64,000 nt of DNA from Nonomuraea typhae (lineage in GTDB: Bacteria > Actinomycetota > Actinomycetes > Streptosporangiales > Streptosporangiaceae), in NCBI RefSeq assembly GCF_009760925.1, contig NZ_VRLV01000014.1:62001-126000 (forward strand). Reading direction: 5' to 3'. The translations under genes were made by a program, and so were the position numbers. Below, piece by piece: positions 1 through 7,632 of this stretch (positions within the stretch are counted from its first letter, which is position 1; each line of letters opens with the position of its first letter). The notes beneath the pieces are model-generated. The model searched no databases, was not told where the DNA came from, and was given only the letters and a program-made list of their open reading frames with translations.

Positions 1-1330
1 CGGGTTGCCAGTAGTGCAGCACTCGGGGGGTCCAGCGGGCGATGCCGTACTCGTCCTTCCCGGGGTCGTTGAGGTTCGGGTCGAAGTCGCTCTCGACCTT
101 GAGCATCGCGGCGATCAGGGCCGGCGACAGCCCCGGGATGTTGTCGCACCAGGTGCCCGCCTGGACGATGAGGTCGCGATACTGCCGCGGCACCGGGGCG
201 TCGGGGCGCAGGTCGTTGCCGCCCGTGACCGTCGGGCTGGCCGAGGGGCCCATGGTCGGCACGTCGGGCGGGGCGCCCGCGCGTAAGAGCAGCACCGCCC
301 CGGCCACGCCCGCCACCAGGATCCCGCCCAGAGTCGCCAGCACCCAGACCGGCACCAGCCGCCACTTGGACCCGCCCGCGGCAGGCGGCTCCCCCTGCAG
401 CTCACCTGAATCCCGCACCTTGCCCGGAGCTTGCAGTTCACCCGAATCCTGCAGCCCACCGGAAGCCTGCTGCCCGCCCGAATCCTGCGGTTCGCCCGGA
501 GCCTGGAGCTCGCCCGAGGCCGGTTCTCCGCCCGGTCCTGAGCCGAGCGCCTCCTCACGCAGCACCCGCCCGAACTCGGCCACGCTCTGCCAGCGCCGCT
601 CCGGCTCCGGGTCGATGGCCTTCATGATCGCCGCGCTGACCCGTTCCGGCACCTCCCCACGCAACCTGCGCGGTGCCAGCCGTACCGCACCCGAGCCCGG
701 AACCTCGCCCGTCAGCATGTGATAGGCGAGGGCGCCCAGCCCGTGCACGTCCGCGCGCTCGTCGGGCGCGCCGTCCAGGCGCATCTGCTCCGGCGCCATG
801 TAGCCCGGCGTGCCCGCGGCGATCGTGTGAACGGTGGCGTCTGCCAGCGCCCGGGCGACGCCCAGATCGGCCACCATCGCCCGCTCGCCGCCGCCGGTCA
901 TCGAGCGCATCAGCACGTTCGACGGCTTGAGGTCGCGGTGCACCACGCCGAGCCGGTGGAGTTCGCCCACCCCCTCGGCGACCTCGCCGAGCAGCTCAAG
1001 CGCCCGCTTGACGGGCATCGGCCCCTCGAGGAGCCGACCAGAAAGCGTCCCCATATCCGCATATGTCATGACGAAGTACGGCCGGCCATCGGGAAGCTCG
1101 CCGATGTCGTGCACCTGGACGATGTGCGGCGAATCCGCCTGGCGCAGCAACCTGGCCTCCTTGACGAACCGCTCACGCACGTCCGTCTCGGCCGCCCAGT
1201 TCTCGGCCAGGACCTTGATGGCCACGTAGGAATCCAGCCGGTCGTCCCGGGCCAGCCACACGGACGCGAACGCACCGGTGCCGAGTGTCCGCTCAACCGG
1301 GTAACGACCGATCGCATCGGGGGTATCCAC
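1..1330 (-). CDS. Ser/Thr protein kinase with TM segment and lytic-transglycosylase-like end (C-terminus cut by window edge)
   Basis: Membrane Ser/Thr kinase, about 443 codons visible. The start is GTG at 1330, preceded by an AGGACG ribosome-binding stretch. The kinase domain spans about residues 9-262: glycine loop GTGAFASV (17-24), lysine K39, catalytic loop HRDLKPSN (131-138), DLG in place of DFG (155-157) and TPGYMAPE (174-181). A Pro/Gln/Ser/Gly linker with repeated SGELQAPG-like units (about 265-320) leads to one membrane segment (about 325-349). The outside part (about 385-443) reads as a lytic-transglycosylase-like fold, with KVESDFDPN carrying the candidate catalytic Glu413 and a GIARWTP stretch. 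A kinase inside and a peptidoglycan-type domain outside is less usual than the PASTA arrangement. The gene continues past the left edge. The kinase call is firm; the transglycosylase call is inferred. Confidence 0.88.
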   Translation of the reverse strand, partial: MDTPDAIGRYPVERTLGTGAFASVWLARDDRLDSYVAIKVLAENWAAETDVRERFVKEARLLRQADSPHIVQVHDIGELPDGRPYFVMTYADMGTLSGRLLEGPMPVKRALELLGEVAEGVGELHRLGVVHRDLKPSNVLMRSMTGGGERAMVADLGVARALADATVHTIAAGTPGYMAPEQMRLDGAPDERADVHGLGALAYHMLTGEVPGSGAVRLAPRRLRGEVPERVSAAIMKAIDPEPERRWQSVAEFGRVLREEALGSGPGGEPASGELQAPGEPQDSGGQQASGGLQDSGELQAPGKVRDSGELQGEPPAAGGSKWRLVPVWVLATLGGILVAGVAGAVLLLRAGAPPDVPTMGPSASPTVTGGNDLRPDAPVPRQYRDLIVQAGTWCDNIPGLSPALIAAMLKVESDFDPNLNDPGKDEYGIARWTPRVLHYWQP

Positions 1331-1372
1331 AGTCGTCCTGACCTCTGGTCGGGGATCTTGGTTCCTGACTCT

Positions 1373-1382
1373 CTCATATGAG
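1373..1382. promoter_or_regulatory. CTCATATGAG palindrome between divergent genes
   Basis: A 10-bp perfect palindrome, CTCATATGAG, sits in the 69-bp gap between the kinase (minus strand) and the small membrane protein (plus strand). It could be an operator or just the AT-rich part of a promoter. No regulator is linked to it. Confidence 0.25.
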
Positions 1383-1399
1383 GTCTGGCCGGGCGACCG

Positions 1400-1711
1400 A
1401 TGGCGGATTACGGTCTTGGTGTGAGCAGCGCGTGGCAGATCCTCGGCTTCCTCCTCGGCACCTCATTCGGCGTCTTCGTGCTGATCAGCCTGCTGGTGCT
1501 GGTCCCGGGACGCGGCTCGGCGCGCAGGACGGCGGAGGGACCCGTCTGGCTGGGCGGGCCGTCCAGAAGCGAGCACGGCGTCAGCACCTCCGATCTGGTG
1601 CTGGCCGACCGGACCGCGCGCTGGGCGCCCGCACCCGAGATCGACTGGGTGGCGGCGGCCGAGACCGCGGAACCCGGACGGCGCGTTGGCGGAGCGACGG
1701 CAGGATGGTGA
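1400..1711 (+). CDS. Small single-pass membrane protein, unknown function
   Basis: 103 residues. A hydrophobic segment near residues 12-34 (WQILGFLLGTSFGVFVLISL) is followed by a polar, mostly acidic C-terminal part ending in a Gly-rich tail. ATG at 1400 gives the longest frame; an internal GTG at 1418 (VSSAW) is also plausible. The stop lies 6 bp before the start of the DUF5130-like gene, so the two are probably one transcript, divergent from the kinase. I do not recognise a family beyond a one-helix membrane protein. Confidence 0.6.
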   Translation: MADYGLGVSSAWQILGFLLGTSFGVFVLISLLVLVPGRGSARRTAEGPVWLGGPSRSEHGVSTSDLVLADRTARWAPAPEIDWVAAAETAEPGRRVGGATAGW

Positions 1712-1717
1712 GAGACG

Positions 1718-2080
1718 ATGCGCATGCTGACCGCGGCCCAGTCCGATGACTTACGGCAGGCCCTCCTCCTGGCCGAGCGGCGCAGCGGCCTGCGCTTCAG
1801 CGTCTTCCTCGGCAAACCCGTCGGCGGCCGGCGCCACTTCGCCGAACGCCTGCACGCGGCGCTCGGCCTCGACGCCGACACCGGCGTCCTCGTGCTCGTG
1901 GACGTCGAGGGACGCGCCCTGGAGATCGTCACCGGGGAGAGCGCCAGGAACCGGCTGCCCGACAGCGCCTGCAGGCTGACGGCGATGTCGATGGCGACCG
2001 CGTTCAGCGTCGGAGACCTGGCCGGTGGCCTCCTGTACGGCATCGCCGCCCTGGGCGAACAGGCCACCGCCCGCCGCTGA
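1718..2080 (+). CDS. DUF5130/TPM-like domain protein
   Basis: 120 residues starting at ATG 1718, with GAGAG ribosome-binding bases just upstream. It reads as the short actinobacterial DUF5130 type, a relative of the TPM (Psb32/YgcG) fold: an N-terminal helix (SDDLRQALLLAERRSGLRFS), a strand with VFLGKPVGG, and the central GVLVLVDVEGRALEIVTG, which resembles the TPM core. There is no signal peptide or membrane helix of its own; the upstream membrane protein may tether it. Function unknown. The family call is from sequence feel, not a profile search. Confidence 0.65.
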   Translation: MRMLTAAQSDDLRQALLLAERRSGLRFSVFLGKPVGGRRHFAERLHAALGLDADTGVLVLVDVEGRALEIVTGESARNRLPDSACRLTAMSMATAFSVGDLAGGLLYGIAALGEQATARR

Positions 2081-2437
2081 CCCCACCCGACCACAGGCCC
2101 CAACCCCACGAACCATCCACCCACAACACCCCGTCCACCCACAAGGCACGACCACCCGCCCATCACCACAGGCCCACTCGACCACAGGCCCCATCCAGAC
2201 GCAGGCCCCATCCAGAAGCAGGCCCCACACGACCACGGCCACCCAGTCGCGAGCCTCATCCGCGACCACGGGTCCGGCCTCGCCGCGGGTTCCTGAAGCC
2301 CTGCGAGCTGTGTGCCTTCTTGACCATCCCCGCCACTGAATGTCAGGAATTTCCACACAGCGCCGAGGAAGGCGGTCATGCTGTGGTTTCGACAACGGCG
2401 CGGGCCGGGCTGAGCCCCGCCCCACGAGGAGGGTCAG
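2081..2437. other. Gene-free 357-bp region, C/A-rich with degenerate CCACAGGCCC repeats
   Basis: No credible gene. The first 160 bp are a strongly C/A-biased strand with scattered near-copies of CCACAGGCCCC and CATCCAGACGCAGGCCCC / CATCCAGAAGCAGGCCCC (about 2090-2230). The last about 100 bp should hold the promoter of the LuxR-type gene; CACGAGGAGGGTCAG just before ATG 2438 is its ribosome-binding site. Confidence 0.5.
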
Positions 2438-3391
2438 ATGGCGGAGAACAGCCTCGCCGGGCTGGTGAGCCCGCAGGCGCAGGCGCTCTACGACCGGCTC
2501 ACCGTCAGTGGTGCGCTAGAGCTGGACGTGGACGTCGACGAGGACGCGCCGGAGACCCAGGAACTGCTGACCATGGGCGTGGCCTTCCGCGGCGGCGAGG
2601 GCGACGCGCTGCTCAGGCCGATCGGCACCGCCGCCGCGCTGCGCCTGCTCATCGACCGCGAACACGCCGAACTCGTCGGCCGCCAGGCCCGCCTGGCCAC
2701 CGGCTGGCGCACCTTGGTGGGCAGGCTGGGCGCCCACGAGGACCACCAGGAGACCACCCAGATCAGCGGCATCCAGGTCATTCCCACCATGGCCGAAGCC
2801 GCCGCCAAGGCCGTGGAACTCTACGCCGCCGGTACCCGCCTGGTCCGCGCCGCCTTCACCGTCGCCTTCGAGACCGAGCCCACCCCGCACCGCCTGCTAC
2901 TCCCCCCGCCCGCCGCGCTGGAGGCCGGCGCCCGCTACCTGGGCCTGTACGACGCCGCCTACAGCAGCGTCCCGTGGGGCAGGCGCCTGATGAGCGACTC
3001 GGCCGTAGCAGGCGAAACGGTGCGCATGCGCCGCGAGATCCCCACCAAGATGATCCTCGTGGACGACGCCCAGGCCCTGGTCGCCGCCGCCGCCACCGGC
3101 CTGCCCGCCCTCCTGGTCACCTCACCGGACCTGCTGCGCATGCTGGCCGACTGGTTCGACCTGATGTGGCGGGACTCGGTGGACACCGAGGGCGAGGACA
3201 TCCCCCTGACCCGCGCCCAGCGCCGCGTGGTCCTCCAGCTCGCCGCGGGCAAGACGGACGAGCAGATCGCCCACGAGGCCGGCATCAGCGTCCGCACCGT
3301 CCGCCGCCACATCGCCGTCGCCATGCACGCCCTGGGCGCCGAAACCCGCTTCGCCGCCGGCGTAGCCGCCACCCGCAAGGGGTGGATATAG
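2438..3391 (+). CDS. LuxR-type HTH transcriptional regulator with TrmB-like N-terminal part
   Basis: 317 residues; ATG 2438 sits behind a strong GAGGAGGG site. The C-terminal about 60 residues are a LuxR/FixJ-type helix-turn-helix (LTRAQRRVVLQLAAGKTDEQ, then AHEAGISVRTVRRHIA). The N-terminal part (about 1-110) looks like a degenerate winged-helix 'pseudo-HTH' as in TrmB-type regulators, and the middle (about 115-245) resembles the phospholipase-D-like sensor segment of actinobacterial stand-alone LuxR proteins. There is no receiver domain, so it is not a two-component response regulator. Target unknown. It is a single-gene unit. Confidence 0.75.
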   Translation: MAENSLAGLVSPQAQALYDRLTVSGALELDVDVDEDAPETQELLTMGVAFRGGEGDALLRPIGTAAALRLLIDREHAELVGRQARLATGWRTLVGRLGAHEDHQETTQISGIQVIPTMAEAAAKAVELYAAGTRLVRAAFTVAFETEPTPHRLLLPPPAALEAGARYLGLYDAAYSSVPWGRRLMSDSAVAGETVRMRREIPTKMILVDDAQALVAAAATGLPALLVTSPDLLRMLADWFDLMWRDSVDTEGEDIPLTRAQRRVVLQLAAGKTDEQIAHEAGISVRTVRRHIAVAMHALGAETRFAAGVAATRKGWI

Positions 3392-3395
3392 CTGC

Positions 3396-3439
3396 TTCTG
3401 GGTGCGGACGCAGCCCCTTCTGGGTGTGGACGTAGCCCC
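3396..3439 (+). repeat. Two 22-bp tandem repeats
   Basis: TTCTGGGTGCGGACGCAGCC plus CC (3396-3417) is followed directly by a copy differing at two positions (3418-3439). It lies right after the LuxR-type stop codon in a 251-bp gap. It does not fold into an obvious hairpin; function unknown. Confidence 0.7.
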
Positions 3440-3630
3440 TTGTACGGCACAGCCCGCCTACCGCCACCCGCCGACGCCGGCGGGCGCAGGTCGGCGGGAT
3501 CGCTTCTCACGTCGGACGTGGTACCCGCCGTTACGGCACCGCGTCAGCCCCTCCCGTGGCACCCGTCACCCAGGGCCCCTCAGCCCCCTCGATCCCGCAC
3601 ACGCTTTCGAAAAATGTCGGTGGCGAAGGC

Positions 3631-3636
3631 TACTCT
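3631..3636 (+). promoter_or_regulatory. -10 box TACTCT, leaderless promoter of WYL gene
   Basis: TACTCT fits the TANNNT -10 consensus and ends exactly 6 bp before ATG 3643, the spacing of a leaderless actinobacterial transcript. No Shine-Dalgarno bases precede the ATG, which supports this start over upstream in-frame ones. Confidence 0.55.
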
Positions 3637-3642
3637 CTGGGT

Positions 3643-4128
3643 ATGGGTATTGATGTGAAGGCTCACACTCGCCCGCTGACGACCGCCGAAATCGCCGCTC
3701 TCGCCCTCTCCCTCGCCCACCTGGGAGCCGGCCCGCAAGCCGTCACCGCCCGGCGCGGCCTGCGCAACACCTTCGAACACCTCGACCTCGACGACGACGT
3801 CATCGCCACCACCCTGGCGACCCTCACCGAGCCCATGCCCGCCGACGTGGCCTCGCGCGCCCGGACCATCGCCGACGCCATCACCAGCCGCCTCATGATC
3901 CGGCTGCACTACCAGGACGCCGGCGGCCACATCACGGTCCGCAATGTGGAGCCGGTGACCTGTCTGGTGCACCGGGAGTACTGGTACCTCGTGGGCGTGT
4001 GCCGGATGCGCCGGGCCATCCGGGCGTTCCGCTTCGACCGCGTCCTCGCCGTCGAACCCACGCTCACCCCGGCCCGGCCCCACCTGGCCGACCGGTTCCT
4101 GCCCTTCCAACGCCGCAAGGTGGCCTAA
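3643..4128 (+). CDS. WYL-domain protein, short form without HTH
   Basis: 161 residues. The C-terminal half carries a WYL-type ligand-sensing domain: RNVEPVTCLVHREYWYLVGV with the W-Y-L signature near residue 110, then RRAIRAFRFDRVLAVEPT. The N-terminal 80 residues are helical (TTAEIAALALSLAHLGAGPQ) and are not a recognisable winged helix, so it is shorter than the usual about 320-residue WYL repressors. I chose ATG 3643 because of the -10 box 6 bp upstream; upstream in-frame codons lack support. It probably senses a small ligand or nucleic acid; partner unknown. Confidence 0.75.
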   Translation: MGIDVKAHTRPLTTAEIAALALSLAHLGAGPQAVTARRGLRNTFEHLDLDDDVIATTLATLTEPMPADVASRARTIADAITSRLMIRLHYQDAGGHITVRNVEPVTCLVHREYWYLVGVCRMRRAIRAFRFDRVLAVEPTLTPARPHLADRFLPFQRRKVA

Positions 4129-4137
4129 CCAGGACCG

Positions 4138-4171
4138 CGTGCCCCCGCGGACAACGGGGTCAGGGGGCACG
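4138..4171 (+). terminator. Rho-independent-like hairpin after WYL gene
   Basis: CGTGCCCCC (4138-4146) and GGGGGCACG (4163-4171) form a perfect 9-bp stem with a 16-nt loop, 10 bp after the WYL stop. There is no U-tract, as is common for terminators in high-GC actinobacteria. Confidence 0.6.
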
Positions 4172-4350
4172 CCCGCTCAACCCGCCACCGCTCAGACCTG
4201 CCGTCCGGGCGGGGACCCGGGCCTGCGGTGGCCTGAGGGTTCGCGCGGCGCCGGGCTGCGGCCGGCCGGGCATGGTGCGCCCCTAGGTGTCTACCGGATC
4301 CGCACGGCCAACCGCCCGGGCCAACACGGATCCACACCCCCCTTGCCCTC

Positions 4351-4440
4351 GGCCGCGGATCCACACCAGCCGTGGCCCTGGGCTGCAGATCCACATCAGC
4401 TGTGGCTCTGGGCTGCGGATCCGCGCCAGTCGTGGCGCCG
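4351..4440 (+). repeat. Three 30-bp tandem repeats
   Basis: Units 4351-4380, 4381-4410 and 4411-4440 share the frame GGCTGCnGATCCnCnnCAGn and end CGTGG or TGTGG plus CTG. The middle copy contains CCACA-TCAGC-TGTGG, a small perfect hairpin; the others keep it imperfectly. They are not inside a credible gene. Confidence 0.7.
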
Positions 4441-4793
4441 ACGTGGGCAGCAGGTTCGAGCCCGGCGAGATCTGGCGCCGTTTCAACCTCCGGGCCGGGA
4501 CGGACCGGAGGGAGCCCGCGCGGCCCGGTGCGTGGAACCGTGCCGGTAAGGGCCTGGTCGGAGTGCGGGACTGGGCGGGCGGCCCGCGGAATCTGCGCCG
4601 GGCGGACCGGTGGCGGCCCGTGGAACCGGAGCCGAGCGGGCTCGAGGGCGGCCCGTGGGACCCCAGGCCCTCGCGGGTCGGAGGCGTCGTGAGTCGGGGG
4701 CCGGGGGCGTCGCGGGTTGGGATGGAAATCTTGACTGTGGGCTAACCTGTTCTGCCCCTGGTCGTTGGCGGGGTGGCTGGCAGGCTCGCGCTC

Positions 4794-5825
4794 ATGCGCG
4801 TTCGGGGGATCTCGCTCATCGCCGCCCTGGCGGTCACCGTGTCCGCCTGTGCCGATGTGGCCGCCGGGATGTCACGAGCCGTGCCGGGGCCGGGCTCCGC
4901 GGTGCCGGCCGTGGCGGATGTCGCCTTGCAGGCGGGCGCCGGATACGAGCCGCCCATGGGCACGGTGCTGGTCCTTTCGCTGGAGCCGGCGATACCCCGG
5001 GAGGCGGTGGCCTCGGATGAGGCGGTGCGCGAGCCGTTGCCCGAGGAGCGGCGGCAGCGGCTGGATCGGACGTTGAAGCGGTATCTGGGCGAGCGGCCGG
5101 GGCGGGCGTCGGTGGCCGTGTATGACCGGAGCACCGGAACGCGGTACGTCTACCCGGACCGCGAGCCGTTCCTGCTGGCCAGTGTCGCCAAGGTGGACAT
5201 CCTGCTGGCCCTGGTCCTCAAGACGCAGGACGCGGGCAGGCGGCTGACCAAGGACGAGCGGCAGCTGGCCGCCAAGATGATCCGCTACAGCGACAACGAC
5301 TGCGCCCACGAGCTCTACCAGGCCGTCGGCGGTGTGCAGGGGATGACCGGGGTGCTGCGCCGGTTGCGGATCCGGCACACGTGGCCGCGGTCGTCCTGGG
5401 GCACGACGCTCAGCCGTCCGGCGGACCAGGTGAAGGTGCTGGATCGGCTCACCGACCCGGACGGGCCGGTCAACGCCGCGAACCGGCGCTTCGTGCTCGG
5501 CCTGATGTCCACGGTGACGCGGGATCAGGCGTGGGGGGTGAGCGCGGCGGCGGGCGACGGTCAGGTCGCGCTCAAGAACGGCTGGTTGCCCGCCGGCGCG
5601 CACGGCGGCCTGTGGACGATCAACAGTGTCGGCCGCCTGCAGACCGGCGGGCACGACTTCCTGCTGGCCGTTCTGTCGGAGCGCAGCCCGGCCATGGGAA
5701 CGGGTGTGGAGACGGTCGAGGACGTCGCCCGCGTGGTGGTCAAGGCGCTGTCGCGCGAGGAGGCTCCGGCCGCGGCGCTGATCAAGGCCGCCGCCCCGGT
5801 CAACCGGGCACCGGCCTACCGATAG
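4794..5825 (+). CDS. Lipoprotein serine hydrolase (class A beta-lactamase/DD-peptidase fold)
   Basis: 343 residues from ATG 4794, giving MRVRGISLIAALAVTVSACA: a lipoprotein signal with lipobox VSAC and lipid-anchored Cys19. The three serine-hydrolase motifs are present: SVAK (Ser130, Lys133), YSDND (165-169) and KNG (261-263, in place of KTG). A general-base Glu like Glu166 of class A beta-lactamases is not obvious, so cell-wall peptidase or another penicillin-recognising hydrolase is as likely as antibiotic resistance. It acts outside the cell, anchored to the membrane. It is a single gene; its 3' end forms the first copy of the 53-bp repeat array that separates it from the convergent FmdB gene. 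Confidence 0.8.
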   Translation: MRVRGISLIAALAVTVSACADVAAGMSRAVPGPGSAVPAVADVALQAGAGYEPPMGTVLVLSLEPAIPREAVASDEAVREPLPEERRQRLDRTLKRYLGERPGRASVAVYDRSTGTRYVYPDREPFLLASVAKVDILLALVLKTQDAGRRLTKDERQLAAKMIRYSDNDCAHELYQAVGGVQGMTGVLRRLRIRHTWPRSSWGTTLSRPADQVKVLDRLTDPDGPVNAANRRFVLGLMSTVTRDQAWGVSAAAGDGQVALKNGWLPAGAHGGLWTINSVGRLQTGGHDFLLAVLSERSPAMGTGVETVEDVARVVVKALSREEAPAAALIKAAAPVNRAPAYR

Positions 5826-6000
5826 CGCACCGCCGTACCGGCAAGGCTCCGGTCAGCCGGGCACCGCTCCACCGATGACGCACCGCCGTACCGGCAAAGC
5901 GCCGGTCAGCCGGGCACGGCTCCACCGATGACGCGCCGCCGTACCGGCAAAGCGCCGGTCAGCCGGGCACGGCTCTACCGATACAGTGCCGCCGTACCCT
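5798..6000. repeat. Four 53-bp tandem repeats with internal hairpins (bidirectional terminator array)
   Basis: Copies begin with GGTCARCCGGGCAC at 5798, 5851, 5904 and 5957; the period is exactly 53 bp, and the fourth copy fades at about 5998. Copy 1 overlaps the last codons of the serine hydrolase. Each junction holds an inverted repeat: ACCGGC-AAAGC-GCCGGT at 5890-5906 and 5943-5959, and a 5-bp-stem variant at 5837-5853. Lying between convergent genes, it probably works as a stacked terminator. Confidence 0.85.
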
Positions 6001-6010
6001 GACCCGGGCG

Positions 6011-6223
6011 TCAGCCGCCGCAGCACCCGCCCCCGCAGCACCCACCCCCGCCGCCACCGCCGCGCGGCGCGGCGGCCCCGCCGGTCATCGCGACCGTGGA
6101 CAGCAGCTTGACCGTGTCCTCGTGTCCGTGCGGGCAGGTGGCGGGGTCGTCGGAGGCGGACATGGGGCGGGACACCTCGAACGTGGCGCCGCAGGCGCGG
6201 CAGCGGAAGTCATAACGCGGCAT
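6011..6223 (-). CDS. FmdB-family zinc ribbon protein with Gly/Cys tail
   Basis: 70 residues, the short FmdB/CxxC_CxxC_SSSS type: MPRYDFRCRACGATFEVSRP with the first Cys pair C8/C11. The second knuckle reads TCPHGHED, so one Cys (C30) and His residues replace the usual CPxC pair. The C-terminus is unusual: a run of seven glycines followed by CCGGGCCGG. The role of the family is unclear; it is often called a regulatory zinc ribbon. It stands alone, convergent with the serine hydrolase, and its stop is close to the 53-bp repeat array. Confidence 0.8.
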   Translation of the reverse strand: MPRYDFRCRACGATFEVSRPMSASDDPATCPHGHEDTVKLLSTVAMTGGAAAPRGGGGGGGCCGGGCCGG

Positions 6224-6232
6224 GCCCCTAGG

Positions 6233-7045
6233 TTAGGCCGCGTAGGTGACGTGGGCGTAGTCCGCGTGGGGGACGTAGCCGATGGACTGGTAGATCGCGT
6301 TGCTCGTGGGGTTGGCCAGGTCGGTGAACAGGACGATCTCCTTGGCCCGTTCGTCGAGGCCGCACCGGCTGGCGTGGGCCGTCACGGCGGCGCCGTACCC
6401 CCGTCGGCGGCAGGACGGCGGGGTGTAGACGGGGCCGATGCGGCTGACGCCGCCGACGGCCGTGGACAGGGCGGCGAAGGAGACGGGAGCCCCGTCGGCG
6501 ATCCACAGGTGGATGTCGCCGGAGGCGATCCTGCGGGCGACGCGGTCGGTGGGGTCCTCGTGGTCGGCGTTGAGGCCGATCTCCTGACCGCAGGACTGGA
6601 ACCAGCTGACCAGCAGCGGCAGGTCGCCGGGGCCCGCGCGGCGGGCGGTGCCGGGGACCGCGGGGTGGGCGAGGGCGCCCAGGCGATACAGGCGCTCCTC
6701 GACGGTCCGGGTGAGGGTGGCGCCGCGGGCGGTGGTGAAGGCGGTGACGAGGGCGCGCGGGCCCATCACTTCGGGGGTGGGGCGGCCGGCCAGGGCGGCG
6801 GCGAGTTCGGTGACGGCTTGCGCGGGCATCACGGCCAGGCCGAGCGGGGCGGGCGGGGTGCGGAAGGCGGCGCCGCGGACCTGGCCGTCGACGGTCCACC
6901 AGCCGTAGTAGGCGCCGTCCGTGGCCATTCCGGCGCGTACGGCGGCCATGACCGTGAGGGGGACGGTGTTGCCGATGGGGTCGCCGAGCAGGAAGGCGGT
7001 CGCGGCCTCGGGGAAGGCCGTGATGTCCGCGGTGAAAGACCACAT
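6233..7045 (-). CDS. GNAT family N-acetyltransferase
   Basis: 270 residues from ATG 7045 (MWSFTADITAFPEAATAFLL); longer upstream frames read as Arg/Ser junk. The C-terminal half is a GNAT acetyl-CoA-binding domain: GPVYTPPSCRRRGYGAAVTA is motif A with the RRxGYG pyrophosphate loop, then FTDLANPTSNAIYQSIGYVP, the typical N-x-x-S-x-x-x-Y-x-x-x-GY ending. The N-terminal about 130 residues are a less conserved extension, as in two-part GNAT proteins. The stop is 10 bp before FmdB's start on the same strand, so the two may be cotranscribed. Substrate unknown. Confidence 0.85.
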   Translation of the reverse strand: MWSFTADITAFPEAATAFLLGDPIGNTVPLTVMAAVRAGMATDGAYYGWWTVDGQVRGAAFRTPPAPLGLAVMPAQAVTELAAALAGRPTPEVMGPRALVTAFTTARGATLTRTVEERLYRLGALAHPAVPGTARRAGPGDLPLLVSWFQSCGQEIGLNADHEDPTDRVARRIASGDIHLWIADGAPVSFAALSTAVGGVSRIGPVYTPPSCRRRGYGAAVTAHASRCGLDERAKEIVLFTDLANPTSNAIYQSIGYVPHADYAHVTYAA

Positions 7046-7091
7046 GCCGCGATCTTCGCAGGTCGTGGCATGTGGCTTCAAAGGGGTTACG

Positions 7092-7598
7092 TCAGGCGGC
7101 GGCCTCCAAGTAGGGCGCCCACTGGGGGTCGCCGACCATGGAAGCGCCGATGAGCCGCCAGTGGGCGCCCCGTGGCACCGCCGGGGAGACGCGTAGCGAC
7201 CACCCGAGTTCCTCAAGGAACTTGTCCGCCTTGCGGTGGTTGCACGGCGTGCACGAGGCGACGCAGTTCTCCCAGGTGTGCGTGCCACCCCGCGAACGCG
7301 GGATGACGTGGTCGATGGTCTCCGCCTTCTGACCGCAGTAGGCGCACCGGTAGTCATCGCGCCGCATGAGCGCCGCCCGGGTCAGGGGGATACGGGACCT
7401 GTACGGGATTCGGACATATCTCCTGAGCCTGATCACGGACGGGACGTCGAGCGTACGGCTGGCCGAACGGAGCACGGCCCCCCGGCCGTCCCGGTGGACG
7501 ACGTCCGCCTTCTCTCTCAGCACCAGGATGATGGCCCGGTGGAGCGAGAGCGTGGTCAGCGGCTCGTAGGTGGCGTTCAGTAGCAGGACTTGGCGCAT
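7092..7598 (-). CDS. HNH endonuclease-type protein
   Basis: 168 residues from ATG 7598, with GGGGAGAG upstream. It matches the common actinobacterial HNH protein that begins MRQVLLLNATYEPLTT. The middle has the zinc/HNH core: CAYCG, ETIDHVIPRSRGGTHTWEN and CTPCNHRKADK, giving both Cys pairs and the DH...N...H catalytic pattern. The family is widespread in actinobacteria and often sits outside mobile elements; its in vivo role is not settled. A perfect 22-bp palindrome lies 35 bp upstream of the start, suggesting tight control. Confidence 0.88.
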   Translation of the reverse strand: MRQVLLLNATYEPLTTLSLHRAIILVLREKADVVHRDGRGAVLRSASRTLDVPSVIRLRRYVRIPYRSRIPLTRAALMRRDDYRCAYCGQKAETIDHVIPRSRGGTHTWENCVASCTPCNHRKADKFLEELGWSLRVSPAVPRGAHWRLIGASMVGDPQWAPYLEAAA

Positions 7599-7632
7599 CA
7601 CGGGGACTCTCCCCGCAGGGCGCGTATCAAAG

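Larger units (their letters stand above)
4129..4793. other. Gene-free 665-bp region with terminator and 30-bp repeats
   Basis: Holds the WYL terminator hairpin (4138-4171) and a three-unit 30-bp repeat (4351-4440). The rest, about 4450-4740, is G-rich sequence with no plausible start or codon pattern. A GGTTCGAGCCC stretch at 4453 resembles a tRNA T-arm, but no cloverleaf can be drawn around it. The promoter of the serine hydrolase must lie in the last about 100 bp; no clear -35/-10 pair was found. Confidence 0.5.

Noticed and set aside
4441..4480. tRNA-like T-arm GGTTCGAGCCC
   Set aside because: No acceptor, D or anticodon stems can be drawn around it and no downstream acceptor pairing exists.
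4743..4748. TTGACT...TAACCT promoter for the serine hydrolase
   Set aside because: The two boxes are only 6 bp apart, too close for a -35/-10 pair.
5826..6010. CRISPR array
   Set aside because: The 53-bp repeats are directly adjacent with no unique spacers and no cas genes nearby.
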